Assembly: GCA_031549905.1 (NCBI GenBank)
Contig: JAVBPC010000085.1
Location: 1 to 64,000, forward strand
DNA from: Avichristensenella sp031549905
GTDB taxonomy: Bacteria > Bacillota > Clostridia > Christensenellales > Aristaeellaceae
Direction of reading: 5' to 3'
Length of the DNA: 64,000 bases
In this document: positions 7,894-17,041 of the stretch, piece after piece
How the letters are laid out: every line of letters starts with the position of its first letter
Numbering within the stretch: position 1 is the first letter of the stretch
Notes under the pieces: generated by a model
Told to the model about the DNA's origin: nothing
What the model saw: the letters and a program-made list of their open reading frames with translations, nothing else
Database searches by the model: none
Made by a program: the position numbers and the translations under genes

Positions 7894-7926
7894 AAACCCT
7901 GGGAGAAACCCCCGTGGAGGCAAAAC

Positions 7927-8229
7927 ATGTTTGAATCCAAGCTAAAGTCCGAACAAACGGATTTGCTTTGCGACGCGCTGGTCTTAGTTACATCCAGAGA
8001 GGATGCGTACCGCCTGCTGGATGATTTGTGCACCATCGCGGAGGTACAAGCCCTGTCCCAGCGATTGGTGGTGGCGCGCATGCTGCGCCAGGGCGCGACC
8101 TACCAGGAGGTAGTGCGCGTCACGGGGGCCAGCACGGCAACCATCAGCCGCGTCAATCGCTGCCTGACCTACGGCGCGGAAGGCTACACCAGCACATTCT
8201 TAAAGCTAGAAAAGAAGGAGGAGGGCTAA
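7927..8229 (+). CDS. yerC: YerC/YecD family TrpR-related regulator
   Basis: A 100-residue TrpR-like protein: LCTIAEVQALSQRLVVARML followed by GATYQEVVRVTGASTATISR is the helix-turn-helix of the YerC/YecD family. Members are DNA-binding proteins of unclear target, distinct from true Trp repressors. The ATG follows GGAGG with 7-nt spacing. It is immediately upstream of pcrA and ligA, close to the yerC-pcrB-pcrA-ligA arrangement of Bacillus. Confidence 0.9.
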   Translation: MFESKLKSEQTDLLCDALVLVTSREDAYRLLDDLCTIAEVQALSQRLVVARMLRQGATYQEVVRVTGASTATISRVNRCLTYGAEGYTSTFLKLEKKEEG

Positions 8230-8230
8230 C

Positions 8231-10495
8231 ATGGATTTCACCACGCTGAACCCCGAACAGAGAAAGGCTGTTGAAACCACGGAAGGCCCTGTCCTCATTT
8301 TGGCGGGCGCCGGCTCCGGCAAAACGCGCGCGCTGACCGCGCGGGTGGCAAACCTGCTGGAAAAGGGCGTGCCTGCGTACCGCATCCTTGCCATCACATT
8401 CACCAACAAGGCCGCGCGCGAAATGCGCCAGCGCATTGATAACCTGACCGGCGGCCAGGCGGGCGATGCGTGGGTTGCCACGTTCCATTCCTGCTGCGCG
8501 CGCATTCTGCGCCGCGATATTGAGAAGATCGGCTATCAGCGCACATTCTCCATTTATGATGACGATGACCAGATGTCCGTCATCAAGGAGCTGCTGAAAA
8601 AGCATGATATAGACGACAAAGCCTTGCCCCCGCGCGAGGTCAAGGCCAAAGTTTCCGATGCGAAAAACAAGCTGCTATCCCCGGATGAGTGGTTCCAGCA
8701 GTCCGCCAAGGATCGCCGCTGCATGCAGATTTCCGATATCTACCGTGAATATGAGCAGCGCCTGAAGGCCGCCAACGCGCTGGATTTTGATGACCTGCTG
8801 GTGAAAACGCTGGAGCTGTTCACCATGCACCCGCCGGTGCTGGAAGCGTACCAGGACCGTTTCCACTACATCCATGTGGATGAATACCAGGATACCAACT
8901 ACGCGCAGTACATGCTGGTGCGCCTGCTTGCGGGCGAGCGCCGGAACCTTTGCGTGGTCGGCGATGACGACCAGTCCATCTACGGCTGGCGCGGCGCGGA
9001 TATCCGCAACATCTTGGATTTTGAAAAGGACTTTCCCGATTGCGCGGTGATCCGCCTGGAGCAGAACTACCGCTCCACCTCCAACATTCTGGATGCCGCC
9101 AACAACGTGATCGCCCACAACGAAGGGCGCAAGGAAAAGACGCTGTGGACTGAGATCGCCGAAGGCGAGAAGATCCGCGTGTTCATGGCGGGCGATGAAA
9201 GGGAAGAGGCCGCCTGGGTCTGCGACAGGATGAACAAGCTGCAGCAGGCGGGCGAAAAGCTATCCGATATGGCGGTGCTGTACCGTGCCAACGCGCAAAG
9301 CCGCGTGCTGGAAGAAATGCTGGTGCGCGCGGCCATCCCCTACCGCATTTTCGGCGGGCAAAGGTTCTATGACCGGCGCGAGGTGAAGGACATCATTGCG
9401 TACCTGCGCTCCATCGTCAACCCCGCAGACGACGTATCGCTGCGCCGCATCATCAACACGCCGCGCCGCGCAATCGGAGACGCGACGATCGCGGAGCTTG
9501 TTTCCACCGCCGAGGCGCAGGGCATATCGCTGTTTGCCGCCATGCTGGAGCCGCCGGAGAGCCTTGCCTCCCGCGCCAGAAAGAGCGTGGGTGACTTTGC
9601 CGACCTGCTGACGCGCCTGATGGCGCTGAAAGAAACGATGCCGCTGGCGGAGTTTGTGTCGCTGCTGATTGATGAAACCAAGCTGGAGGCACAGTACACC
9701 AAAGAAGACACGGAAGAGGCGAAGGGCCGGATTGAGAACATCCGCGAGTTCGTCGGCGCGGTGCATGAGTTTGCCGAGAAGTCCGACACGCCAACGCTGG
9801 ATGCGTTCCTGGAGAACGTGGCGCTGGTGACCGATCTGGACAGGATGGAAGAGGGCCAGCAGGCTGCCACACTGATGACGCTGCACAGCGCGAAAGGCCT
9901 TGAATTCGGCGTGGTGTTCATGGTGGGGCTGGAGCAGGGGGTGTTCCCCTCGTACATGGCCACGCAGGAGGACCGCCTGGAAGAGGAGCGCCGCCTGATG
10001 TACGTTGGCATCACGCGCGCGAAGCGGCAGCTGTTCATTTCGTACGCCGCGCAGCGCATGCTGTACAACCAGATGCAGCGCAACGCGCCGTCCGTTTTCC
10101 TAAATGAAATACCCAAGCGCTTGCTGGATGATGAATGGATCAACCGCGAACAGCCGATTATAAACCCGGCGGTGCGCACCAGGGAGCAAATCGTGGCGCA
10201 GCGCGCGGCGCAGGCCGTGGCGCGCGATTTCAAGGGCGGGCGCTCCGGCGCGCTGCACATTCCCGGCGTGCACCAGGGGATGTCGCCGTCGCTTGCGCGC
10301 AAGTTTGCGGACCAGGCGGCGCAGGTGGCACTGTTCAAGCCCGGTGACCGCGTGCTGCACCGCAAGTTTGGCGAAGGCGATGTGGTGGAGATCAAGGGCG
10401 AAGAGGGCGAGTGCCGCATTGTGATTGAGTTTGCGGCGTACGGAACCAAGGAGTTTGCGGCGAGCATCGCCCCGATTGTAAAGGTGGAAGCGTAA
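8231..10495 (+). CDS. pcrA: UvrD/PcrA-type ATP-dependent DNA helicase
   Basis: A 754-residue superfamily-1 3'-5' helicase that acts in nucleotide excision repair, mismatch repair and removal of RecA or stalled polymerase. Visible motifs: Walker A AGAGSGKT (residues 25-32), motif Ia TFTNKAAREM, Walker B VDEYQDTN, motif III GDDDQSIYGWRGAD, motif IV QNYRS, motif V LMTLHSAKGLEF and motif VI MYVGITRAK. The C-terminus (GDRVLHRKFGEGDVVEI) is the Tudor-like domain that contacts RNA polymerase in PcrA. It starts one base after the yerC stop and is followed closely by ligA; the operon unites helicase and ligase as in many Firmicutes. Confidence 0.96.
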   Translation: MDFTTLNPEQRKAVETTEGPVLILAGAGSGKTRALTARVANLLEKGVPAYRILAITFTNKAAREMRQRIDNLTGGQAGDAWVATFHSCCARILRRDIEKIGYQRTFSIYDDDDQMSVIKELLKKHDIDDKALPPREVKAKVSDAKNKLLSPDEWFQQSAKDRRCMQISDIYREYEQRLKAANALDFDDLLVKTLELFTMHPPVLEAYQDRFHYIHVDEYQDTNYAQYMLVRLLAGERRNLCVVGDDDQSIYGWRGADIRNILDFEKDFPDCAVIRLEQNYRSTSNILDAANNVIAHNEGRKEKTLWTEIAEGEKIRVFMAGDEREEAAWVCDRMNKLQQAGEKLSDMAVLYRANAQSRVLEEMLVRAAIPYRIFGGQRFYDRREVKDIIAYLRSIVNPADDVSLRRIINTPRRAIGDATIAELVSTAEAQGISLFAAMLEPPESLASRARKSVGDFADLLTRLMALKETMPLAEFVSLLIDETKLEAQYTKEDTEEAKGRIENIREFVGAVHEFAEKSDTPTLDAFLENVALVTDLDRMEEGQQAATLMTLHSAKGLEFGVVFMVGLEQGVFPSYMATQEDRLEEERRLMYVGITRAKRQLFISYAAQRMLYNQMQRNAPSVFLNEIPKRLLDDEWINREQPIINPAVRTREQIVAQRAAQAVARDFKGGRSGALHIPGVHQGMSPSLARKFADQAAQVALFKPGDRVLHRKFGEGDVVEIKGEEGECRIVIEFAAYGTKEFAASIAPIVKVEA

Positions 10496-10498
10496 ACA

Positions 10499-12538
10499 GT
10501 GGACAGGGAAAATATGGAGGGGTTCCTGCCGGAATCCCTTCCGGGGAAAATGCGCGCGCTGGTCGATCGCTTGAACGAGACGGCGCGCGCCTATTATGTA
10601 GAAGATAATCCGATCATCTCCGACGCGGAGTGGGACAAGCTGTATGACGAGCTTGTCCGGCTGGAGGCGGAGACGGGCGAACGCCTGCCGGACAGCCCGA
10701 CGCGGCGTGTGGGCGGTGATCCGCTGCCCGGCTTCATGCCGTACAGGCACGAGGTCAGGCTGCTTTCCATGGATAAGGCGCAAACCGAGTCGCAGGCGCG
10801 TGACTGGGCGAACCGCGCGGAAAAGCTGCGCGCGCAGGCGGTGGAGGGCGGCCTTGCGTTGCCGCCGCTGTCATTTTACGTGGAATATAAGCTGGACGGG
10901 CTGACGCTGTCGCTGACATACGACGGCGGGCAGCTGGTGCAGGCGGCCACGCGCGGCAACGGCGAGGTGGGCGAGGCGATCCTGCCGCAGGTGATGACGA
11001 TCAAAGAGATACCGCTGGCGATCCCGTTCACCGGGCACTTGGTGGTGCGGGGCGAGGGGATCATGCGGCTGTCGCGCCTTGCGGAATACAACCGCACGGC
11101 TGCCGAGCCGCTGAAAAACGCGCGCAACGGCGTGGGCGGCGGCCTGCGCAACCTGGACCCGAAGGTGACGGCGAAGCGCAACCTTTCCGCGTTCTTTTAC
11201 GATGTAATGGCTATTGACGGACGCGCATTATCTGATCACGGCGAGATGCTGGATTTCCTGAAAGAGAACGGGTTCCCCGTGTCGCCGTTTGCACGGCGCG
11301 CGGATTCGTTTGACGCGGTGATGGATGCGATCCGTCAGATCGAAACGGAACGCCCTACGCTGGATTTCCTGATCGACGGCGCGGTGGTCAAGGTGGCCGA
11401 TTTCGCCACCCGAAGGGCGCTGGGCGCGACGGACAAGTTCCCCCGCTGGGCGCTGGCCTACAAGTTTGAAGCGGAGGAAGCCACCACCAAGGTGCTGAAC
11501 GTGACGTGGGAACTGGGCCGCACCGGCAAGCTGACACCGCTGGCGCATTTGGAGGCGGTGGAGTTATCCGGCGTGACTGTGCAGCGCGCGACGCTGAACA
11601 ACTGGGGCGATGTGCAAAAAAAGCGCGTTCGGATCGGCTGCCGGGTGTTCATCCGCCGTTCCAACGATGTGATACCGGAAATTTTGGGCCGCGTTGACGA
11701 AACCGAACCGGATGAGCGCGATGTGGAGCTGCCCGCCCGGTGCCCCGCGTGCGGCAGCCCCGTGGAGATGCGCGGCGCCCACCTGTTCTGCGCGGGCGAC
11801 GCGTGCAAACCGCGCCAGGTGGCGGAGCTTTCGCACTTTGCCGGCCGCGATGCGATGGATATCGAAACATTCAGCGACAAGACGGCGGCGCTGCTGTATG
11901 ACGCGCTGTCCGTGCGGGAGCCTGCCGATCTGTTCACGCTGCAAAAAGAGCAGCTGGTGGGCCTGCCCGGCATGGGCGACAAGAAGGCGTCGAACCTGCT
12001 TGCCGCGCTGGAGGGGGCAAAGACCCGCCCGCTGGATGCGTTCCTGTTTGCGCTGGGCATCCCGCAGGTGGGGAGGAAGACGGCGCGCGATTTGGCGCGC
12101 AGGTTTGGTTCACTGGAGGCATTGCGCGGCGCCGATCAGGCCACGCTGACGGAAATCCCCGAGATTGGCGACATTGTGGCGCAGAGCATTGTTGAGTTCT
12201 TCCAGGATGAGAAGCAGGCGGCGCAGGTGGACCGGCTGCTGGCGCTGGGGGTTGATCCCGCGCCGCTGGAGGTAACCGCCGGTGGGGCGCTTTCGGGCAA
12301 GACGGTTGTCATTACCGGCACGCTGGAAACGATGTCGCGGCAGGATGCCGAGGCCGCCGTGGAGCGCGCGGGCGGGAAAGCCGCAGGGAGCGTATCGAAG
12401 AAGACATCGATGGTGGTGGCGGGGGAGAATGCCGGATCGAAGCTGGCCAAGGCAGAGCAGCTGGGGGTTCCGGTGCTGACGGAGGCGGAGTTTTTAAAGC
12501 TGCTGGATTGTGAAAGTTCCTGTTTGGCGGAGGAATAA
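10499..12538 (+). CDS. ligA: NAD-dependent DNA ligase LigA
   Basis: 679 residues. It seals nicks using NAD in replication and repair. The N-terminal Ia domain leads to the adenylation domain with catalytic KLDG (K131), then an OB fold, a zinc finger (CPACGSPVEMRG...FCAGDACKP), helix-hairpin-helix repeats (LVGLPGMGDKKASNLL, GIPQVGRKTARDLA) and a C-terminal BRCT domain (GKTVVITGTL). Start is the GTG three bases after the pcrA stop; an ATG five codons in is an alternative with a plausible Shine-Dalgarno. The set of domains is complete. Confidence 0.96.
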   Translation: MDRENMEGFLPESLPGKMRALVDRLNETARAYYVEDNPIISDAEWDKLYDELVRLEAETGERLPDSPTRRVGGDPLPGFMPYRHEVRLLSMDKAQTESQARDWANRAEKLRAQAVEGGLALPPLSFYVEYKLDGLTLSLTYDGGQLVQAATRGNGEVGEAILPQVMTIKEIPLAIPFTGHLVVRGEGIMRLSRLAEYNRTAAEPLKNARNGVGGGLRNLDPKVTAKRNLSAFFYDVMAIDGRALSDHGEMLDFLKENGFPVSPFARRADSFDAVMDAIRQIETERPTLDFLIDGAVVKVADFATRRALGATDKFPRWALAYKFEAEEATTKVLNVTWELGRTGKLTPLAHLEAVELSGVTVQRATLNNWGDVQKKRVRIGCRVFIRRSNDVIPEILGRVDETEPDERDVELPARCPACGSPVEMRGAHLFCAGDACKPRQVAELSHFAGRDAMDIETFSDKTAALLYDALSVREPADLFTLQKEQLVGLPGMGDKKASNLLAALEGAKTRPLDAFLFALGIPQVGRKTARDLARRFGSLEALRGADQATLTEIPEIGDIVAQSIVEFFQDEKQAAQVDRLLALGVDPAPLEVTAGGALSGKTVVITGTLETMSRQDAEAAVERAGGKAAGSVSKKTSMVVAGENAGSKLAKAEQLGVPVLTEAEFLKLLDCESSCLAEE

Positions 12539-12541
12539 GCA

Positions 12542-13078
12542 ATGTTGAAAATACAAGGCGACTTGGTATATCTTGCCGCTATGGAAAGAGCTGACTGCAA
12601 AAAGATATTTGAAGATGATGAGTATGATTTTGCCAACCCTACCGATATACTGTACATAGGAAATTCCATTGAGAAAGCAGATGAATGGTTTGATGAAATA
12701 CAGGAACTGCAGGGCAAAACAAACGTAAGGCTTGGAATTTTTCTTCATGACGGCACGGTTATCGGTGATGTGGCTTTGCAGAATATCGATAAAACAAACC
12801 GTTCATGCTCTATTGGAATGGGGATTGCAAAGATAGAAAACAGGAATAAAGGGTACGGAAAAGAGGCCGCAGCGTTAATACTTCAATATGCTTTTTTTAA
12901 CTTGGGTCTTGAACGCGTTTCGGCAAGCACCGGTGAAATGAATATAGCGGCGCAAAAGTCGCTTGAAAGAATAGGGTTTGTGTTAGAAGGCAAAGAACGC
13001 AAAGCGATGTATTTTGGCGGCAACAGATACGACAAGTATCACTATGGATTGCTTGCCAAGGAATACGCCGCGCTATAA
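12542..13078 (+). CDS. GNAT-family N-acetyltransferase (RimJ/RimL-like)
   Basis: 178 residues with the acetyl-CoA site NRNKGYGKEAAALILQYAF and the late N-A-x-K-S-L-E-R-I-G-F motif typical of RimJ/RimL and antibiotic acetyltransferases. Substrate unknown. It begins three bases after ligA. Base use is visibly more AT-rich (AAA, GAT, TTT, ATA codons) than in ligA and the helicase on either side, which suggests recent acquisition. Confidence 0.85.
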   Translation: MLKIQGDLVYLAAMERADCKKIFEDDEYDFANPTDILYIGNSIEKADEWFDEIQELQGKTNVRLGIFLHDGTVIGDVALQNIDKTNRSCSIGMGIAKIENRNKGYGKEAAALILQYAFFNLGLERVSASTGEMNIAAQKSLERIGFVLEGKERKAMYFGGNRYDKYHYGLLAKEYAAL

Positions 13079-13120
13079 GCGTTTTCCGCACCATTTACAG
13101 AAAGATGATCGGGTGAAAGC

Positions 13121-15475
13121 ATGGAAAAAGCCGCGTTCAGCGCGTCGGTGCGCGCGATAGTGGAATTCGCGCTGCTTTCCGGCGATTTGCTGCCCGGCTC
13201 CTCACTGGCGCGCATGCGCGAGGGCACGCTCTCGCACCAGGCGCGCCAGCGCTCCGTTTTGGATGCGCGCGCCGAAATCCCCGTGCGCGGCCAGGTGGAA
13301 TCCGGCGGCGTGACGCTGAACATCAACGGGCGCGTGGATCTTTTGTACGAGCGGGACGGCATCACCGTGGTGGAGGAGATCAAGCTGTGCCCGGCGGAGG
13401 GCGCGCCCCAGGCGGCTACCCCCGTGCACCGGGCGCAGGCGGTCTGCTACGGCCACCTGCTGGAACTGCCGCAGGCCATCATCCGCGTGCTGTATGTGAA
13501 CCGTGACGGCAGCGAAGCCGCCGCGTTCGACGAACTCCTTTCCACGGACGAAATGCGCGCGCGGTTTGACGCGTATGTCGCGCCGTACTTTGCCATGATC
13601 TCAGAAAAGGCGCGCTGGGCAGCGCTTCGCGATGAATCGATCCGCGCGCTGCCCTTCCCGTTCGATGGCTACCGCCAGGGTCAGCGCGAGATGGCCGTGC
13701 AGGTGTACTGGGCGGTCAAAACAAAAAAGCGCCTGTTTTTGCAGGCGCCCACGGGCACGGGGAAAACGGCGGCAGCGATGTATCCGGCGCTGAAGGCGCT
13801 CGGTGAGGGGCTGACCGGACAAATCTTTTATTTGACAGCGCGCACCACAGCCCAGCAGAGCGCAACCGCCGCACTTCATCCTATGCGGCATCAGGGCCTG
13901 AGGTTAAGGGCTTTGACGCTGACCGCCAGGGAAAAAATTTGCGAAAGGCTTTCGAGCGGGGAACATGCCCGCTGCGATGTACGCGATTGCCCCGGCGCGA
14001 TCGGCTTTTTTGACCGGCTGCCGGATGCGCTTGCCGACATTAGGCAGCTGGATGAATGGCCGCGTGAAGCCGTATGCGAGGCGGCCGCGCGGCACACGCT
14101 ATGTCCGTTTGAGCTAGGACTCTGCCTTGCGGAGGAAGCCGACCTGATTCTGTGCGATTACAACTACGCGTTTGACCCGGCGGTGCGCCTGCGCCGCATT
14201 TTCCAGTGGACGACGAACGTGACACTGCTGGTGGATGAGGCGCACAACCTGCCCGAACGCACGCGCGGAATGCTGTCCGCCGAGATGGACGCGGCGCAGC
14301 TGAAAGACATCAGGCGCGATATCGGCAAGGCGATGGGCCGCAAAGCGCCGCTGTACAAGGCGCTGACCGCTTTGACCGCGGCGATAGAAGCCCTGCCGGA
14401 CGGTGTTTCCAAGGAAAAACCGGAAGGACTGCTTGCGCCGCTGTCCGATGTGATGGATCAGATCATCATTGCGCCGCCCGCGCTGCCGCTGTCCGATCTG
14501 CCGCGCACGGTGATTGCCGCTATGTCCGCGCTGGAGCGCTTTGACGCGCGCTACGCCGTGCTGACCGTGCGCGAGGGGAAGCGCGTGCATGCGCAGATCG
14601 CGTGCCTGGACCCCGCGCCGCACCTGAGGGAATCCACCCGCAAGCTGCGCGGCTCCGTCTTTTTTTCCGCAACGATGACGCCGCTTTCCGCGTTTCGGGA
14701 TGCGATTGGCGGCACGGAGGCAGACGGGCTGCTGTCGCTGCCATCGCCCTTCCCGGAAGAAAACCTGCTGGTGATGCGGCGCGCTCTGTCCACCAAATAC
14801 CGCGCCAGGGAGCACACCGCAGGGGCCGTTGCCGAGGCGATTCTGGCGCTGATCACGGTTCGGCCCGGCAACTACCTGGCGTGCTTCCCGTCGTACGCGT
14901 ACCTGAAGCACGTGCGGGAAGAGATAGAGAAAAGGATTTCCGGAGAAAGCCTATCATGGCGCGATCCCGAAGGCATCGCGCCGGCAGAGCAATCCACTCC
15001 AGGCATTACGCTGCACATCCAGCGCGGCGGAATGGATGATGCCGCCCGCGCGGAGTTCTTGGCCGCGTTCGTGCCAAGAGAAACCGGCGCGATGCTTGGC
15101 ATGGTGGTGATGGGCGGTATATTTGGCGAAGGGGTTGACCTGCCGGGGGATATGCTTTCCGGCGCGATCATTGTGGGGGTAGGTCTGCCGCAGATCGGCC
15201 CCGAGCGTGAAATGCTGCGCGCCTACTATGATGAAGCGGGGATGGATGGGTTTGCGCACGCATACCGGTATCCGGGGCTTGCCAAGGTGCTGCAGGCCGT
15301 GGGGCGCGTCATCCGCACGGAAACGGATATGGGCGTGGCGCTGCTGATAGACAGCCGCTTTTTCTCGCCCGAATATGAGGCGCTGCTACCGCCCTGGTGG
15401 GGCAAAATGACGGAAGCGCGGGATGCGGCTGCGATACGGCAGATGGCGGAGAATTTCTGGAGAAGGGGAATATAG
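13121..15475 (+). CDS. XPD/DinG-like helicase with Cas4-like nuclease N-terminus
   Basis: 784 residues. Residues 50-130 carry a PD-(D/E)XK-like pattern (GRVD at 70-73, EEIK at 85-88, HRAQAVCYG at 103-111). The helicase core follows: Q-motif YRQGQREMA, Walker A PTGTGKTA (210-217), a cysteine cluster (ARCDVRDCP ... TLCPFE) that fits an XPD-type iron-sulphur domain, DEAH box LVDEAHN, and a C-terminal helicase domain (FFSATMTP, QAVGRVIRTETD). Such proteins unwind 5'-3' and act on repair or displaced structures; the fused nuclease would let them cleave as well. The domain combination is known in Firmicutes, but its role is not clear. The ATG follows GATCGGGTGAAAGC, with a modest Shine-Dalgarno. 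Confidence 0.88.
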   Translation: MEKAAFSASVRAIVEFALLSGDLLPGSSLARMREGTLSHQARQRSVLDARAEIPVRGQVESGGVTLNINGRVDLLYERDGITVVEEIKLCPAEGAPQAATPVHRAQAVCYGHLLELPQAIIRVLYVNRDGSEAAAFDELLSTDEMRARFDAYVAPYFAMISEKARWAALRDESIRALPFPFDGYRQGQREMAVQVYWAVKTKKRLFLQAPTGTGKTAAAMYPALKALGEGLTGQIFYLTARTTAQQSATAALHPMRHQGLRLRALTLTAREKICERLSSGEHARCDVRDCPGAIGFFDRLPDALADIRQLDEWPREAVCEAAARHTLCPFELGLCLAEEADLILCDYNYAFDPAVRLRRIFQWTTNVTLLVDEAHNLPERTRGMLSAEMDAAQLKDIRRDIGKAMGRKAPLYKALTALTAAIEALPDGVSKEKPEGLLAPLSDVMDQIIIAPPALPLSDLPRTVIAAMSALERFDARYAVLTVREGKRVHAQIACLDPAPHLRESTRKLRGSVFFSATMTPLSAFRDAIGGTEADGLLSLPSPFPEENLLVMRRALSTKYRAREHTAGAVAEAILALITVRPGNYLACFPSYAYLKHVREEIEKRISGESLSWRDPEGIAPAEQSTPGITLHIQRGGMDDAARAEFLAAFVPRETGAMLGMVVMGGIFGEGVDLPGDMLSGAIIVGVGLPQIGPEREMLRAYYDEAGMDGFAHAYRYPGLAKVLQAVGRVIRTETDMGVALLIDSRFFSPEYEALLPPWWGKMTEARDAAAIRQMAENFWRRGI

Positions 15476-15706
15476 GCGTCATATCCTGTAAAAATGCTCT
15501 ATTTCGCCAATTTTCCCCTTCCCCTGACCCTAAACCTGTGGTATGATAATGCAATCCGCACGACATGGAAGATGCATGAATGGCGTGCGGGCAGTATATT
15601 ATAAGGCCTTTTTGCAGGGTGCGAAGCGCACCGCGCCATGCCGGGGATCATAGGTTGGTATTGTTTGATCTCGTGTCCCACGGCAAAGGAAAACTGGAGG
15701 GATTCC

Positions 15707-17023
15707 ATGTCCATCATTGTAACCAAGTTTGGCGGCAGCTCTCTGGCGAATGCCGCCCGCTTTCAGAATGTAGCCGCGATCCTCAAGGCGGACCCATCCC
15801 GGCGGTATGTGGTGCCATCCGCACCGGGAAAGCGCGAAAAGACGGATGAAAAGATCACCGATCTGCTGTACCAATGCCACAGCCTGGCAGGGCAAGGGCA
15901 GCCCATTGCGGAGCCGTTCGGCCATATCCGCCAAAGATACTTAGAGATTGTGGAAGCGCTGTCTCTCTCCGGCCGCTGTGCGCAGGAGCTTAATGAAATT
16001 GAAAAGCGCATCCCCACCGAGACCACGCCGGATTTCGCCGCCAGCCGGGGAGAGTTCCTCAGCGGCCTGATGCTGGCAGAATATCTCGGCTGGGATTTTA
16101 TCGACCCGGTTGATATCATTTTTTTTGACAAGAACGGCCGCCTGGACGCCGAGCGCACCAACGATGCCTGCGCCGCCGCGCTGGCCCGGCACCGCTATGC
16201 CGTAATTCCCGGCTTCTATGGCCAGGGAATGGACGGGCGTGTGAAAACCTTCTCGCGCGGGGGTTCGGATATCACCGGCGCGATCATTTCGCGCGCCGCG
16301 CTGGCCGCGCTGTATGAAAACTGGACGGACGTTACCGGCTTCCTGATGGCCGACCCCAATATCGTCAAAGATGCCAAGCTGATCGACTGCCTGACATACC
16401 GCGAGCTGCGCGAGTTGTCGTACATGGGCGCCTCCGTGCTGCATGAGGACGCCGTGTTTCCCGTGCGCAAGGCGGGCATTCCCGTCAACATCCGTTCTAC
16501 CGTGCACCCTGAACACCCCGGCACGCGCATTGTGCCGCAAACGGATATCATCGATTCCACGATCACCGGCATCGCGGGCCACAAGGGTTTCACCGTCATC
16601 ACCGTTGAAAAGGCGATGATGAACGCTGAGCTTGGCTTCGGCCGCCGCGTGCTGCAGGCGGTGGAAGAGGTCGGCGTTTCGTTTGAGCACATGCCCTCCG
16701 GCATTGATACGCTGTGCGTGGTGCTGGATGAGCGGCAGCTGACCCCGGAGCGCCAGCGCACGCTGGTGCAGCGCATCTATGAGCTGACCGAGCCGGATTC
16801 CGTCGATGTCAAGGGCGGCCTTGCCCTGATTGCCACCGTGGGGCGCGGCATGGTGCGCCAGCGCGGTACATCGGCCCGGCTGTTCGGCGCGCTGACGCAC
16901 GCGGGTGTCAACATCCGCATGATCGATCAGGGTTCCAGCGAGCTGAACATCATCGTGGGTGTTGAGCAAGAGGATTTCGAAACCGCCGTGCGCGCGATAT
17001 ACGGCGCGTTTGTAGAAGCATAA
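15707..17023 (+). CDS. aspartate kinase
   Basis: 438 residues. Phosphorylates aspartate as the first step to lysine, threonine, methionine and diaminopimelate. KFGGSS (7-12) is the kinase signature, SRGGSDITGA the aspartate/ATP site; the last 140 residues form two ACT domains (VITVEKAMMNAELGF, LIATVGRGMVRQRG) that bind allosteric amino acids. Start at 15707 with CTGGAGGG upstream. The 230 nt ahead contain a small GGTGCG-AAG-CGCACC hairpin (15618-15632) and weak -10-like TATGAT and TATTAT boxes, but no lysine riboswitch that I can recognise. Confidence 0.93.
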   Translation: MSIIVTKFGGSSLANAARFQNVAAILKADPSRRYVVPSAPGKREKTDEKITDLLYQCHSLAGQGQPIAEPFGHIRQRYLEIVEALSLSGRCAQELNEIEKRIPTETTPDFAASRGEFLSGLMLAEYLGWDFIDPVDIIFFDKNGRLDAERTNDACAAALARHRYAVIPGFYGQGMDGRVKTFSRGGSDITGAIISRAALAALYENWTDVTGFLMADPNIVKDAKLIDCLTYRELRELSYMGASVLHEDAVFPVRKAGIPVNIRSTVHPEHPGTRIVPQTDIIDSTITGIAGHKGFTVITVEKAMMNAELGFGRRVLQAVEEVGVSFEHMPSGIDTLCVVLDERQLTPERQRTLVQRIYELTEPDSVDVKGGLALIATVGRGMVRQRGTSARLFGALTHAGVNIRMIDQGSSELNIIVGVEQEDFETAVRAIYGAFVEA

Positions 17024-17041
17024 ATAACCGAGGTACTGTAG

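Noticed and set aside
15476..15706. lysine riboswitch upstream of aspartate kinase
   Set aside because: The region has one small hairpin (15618-15632) but not the conserved five-helix L-box pattern or a terminator.
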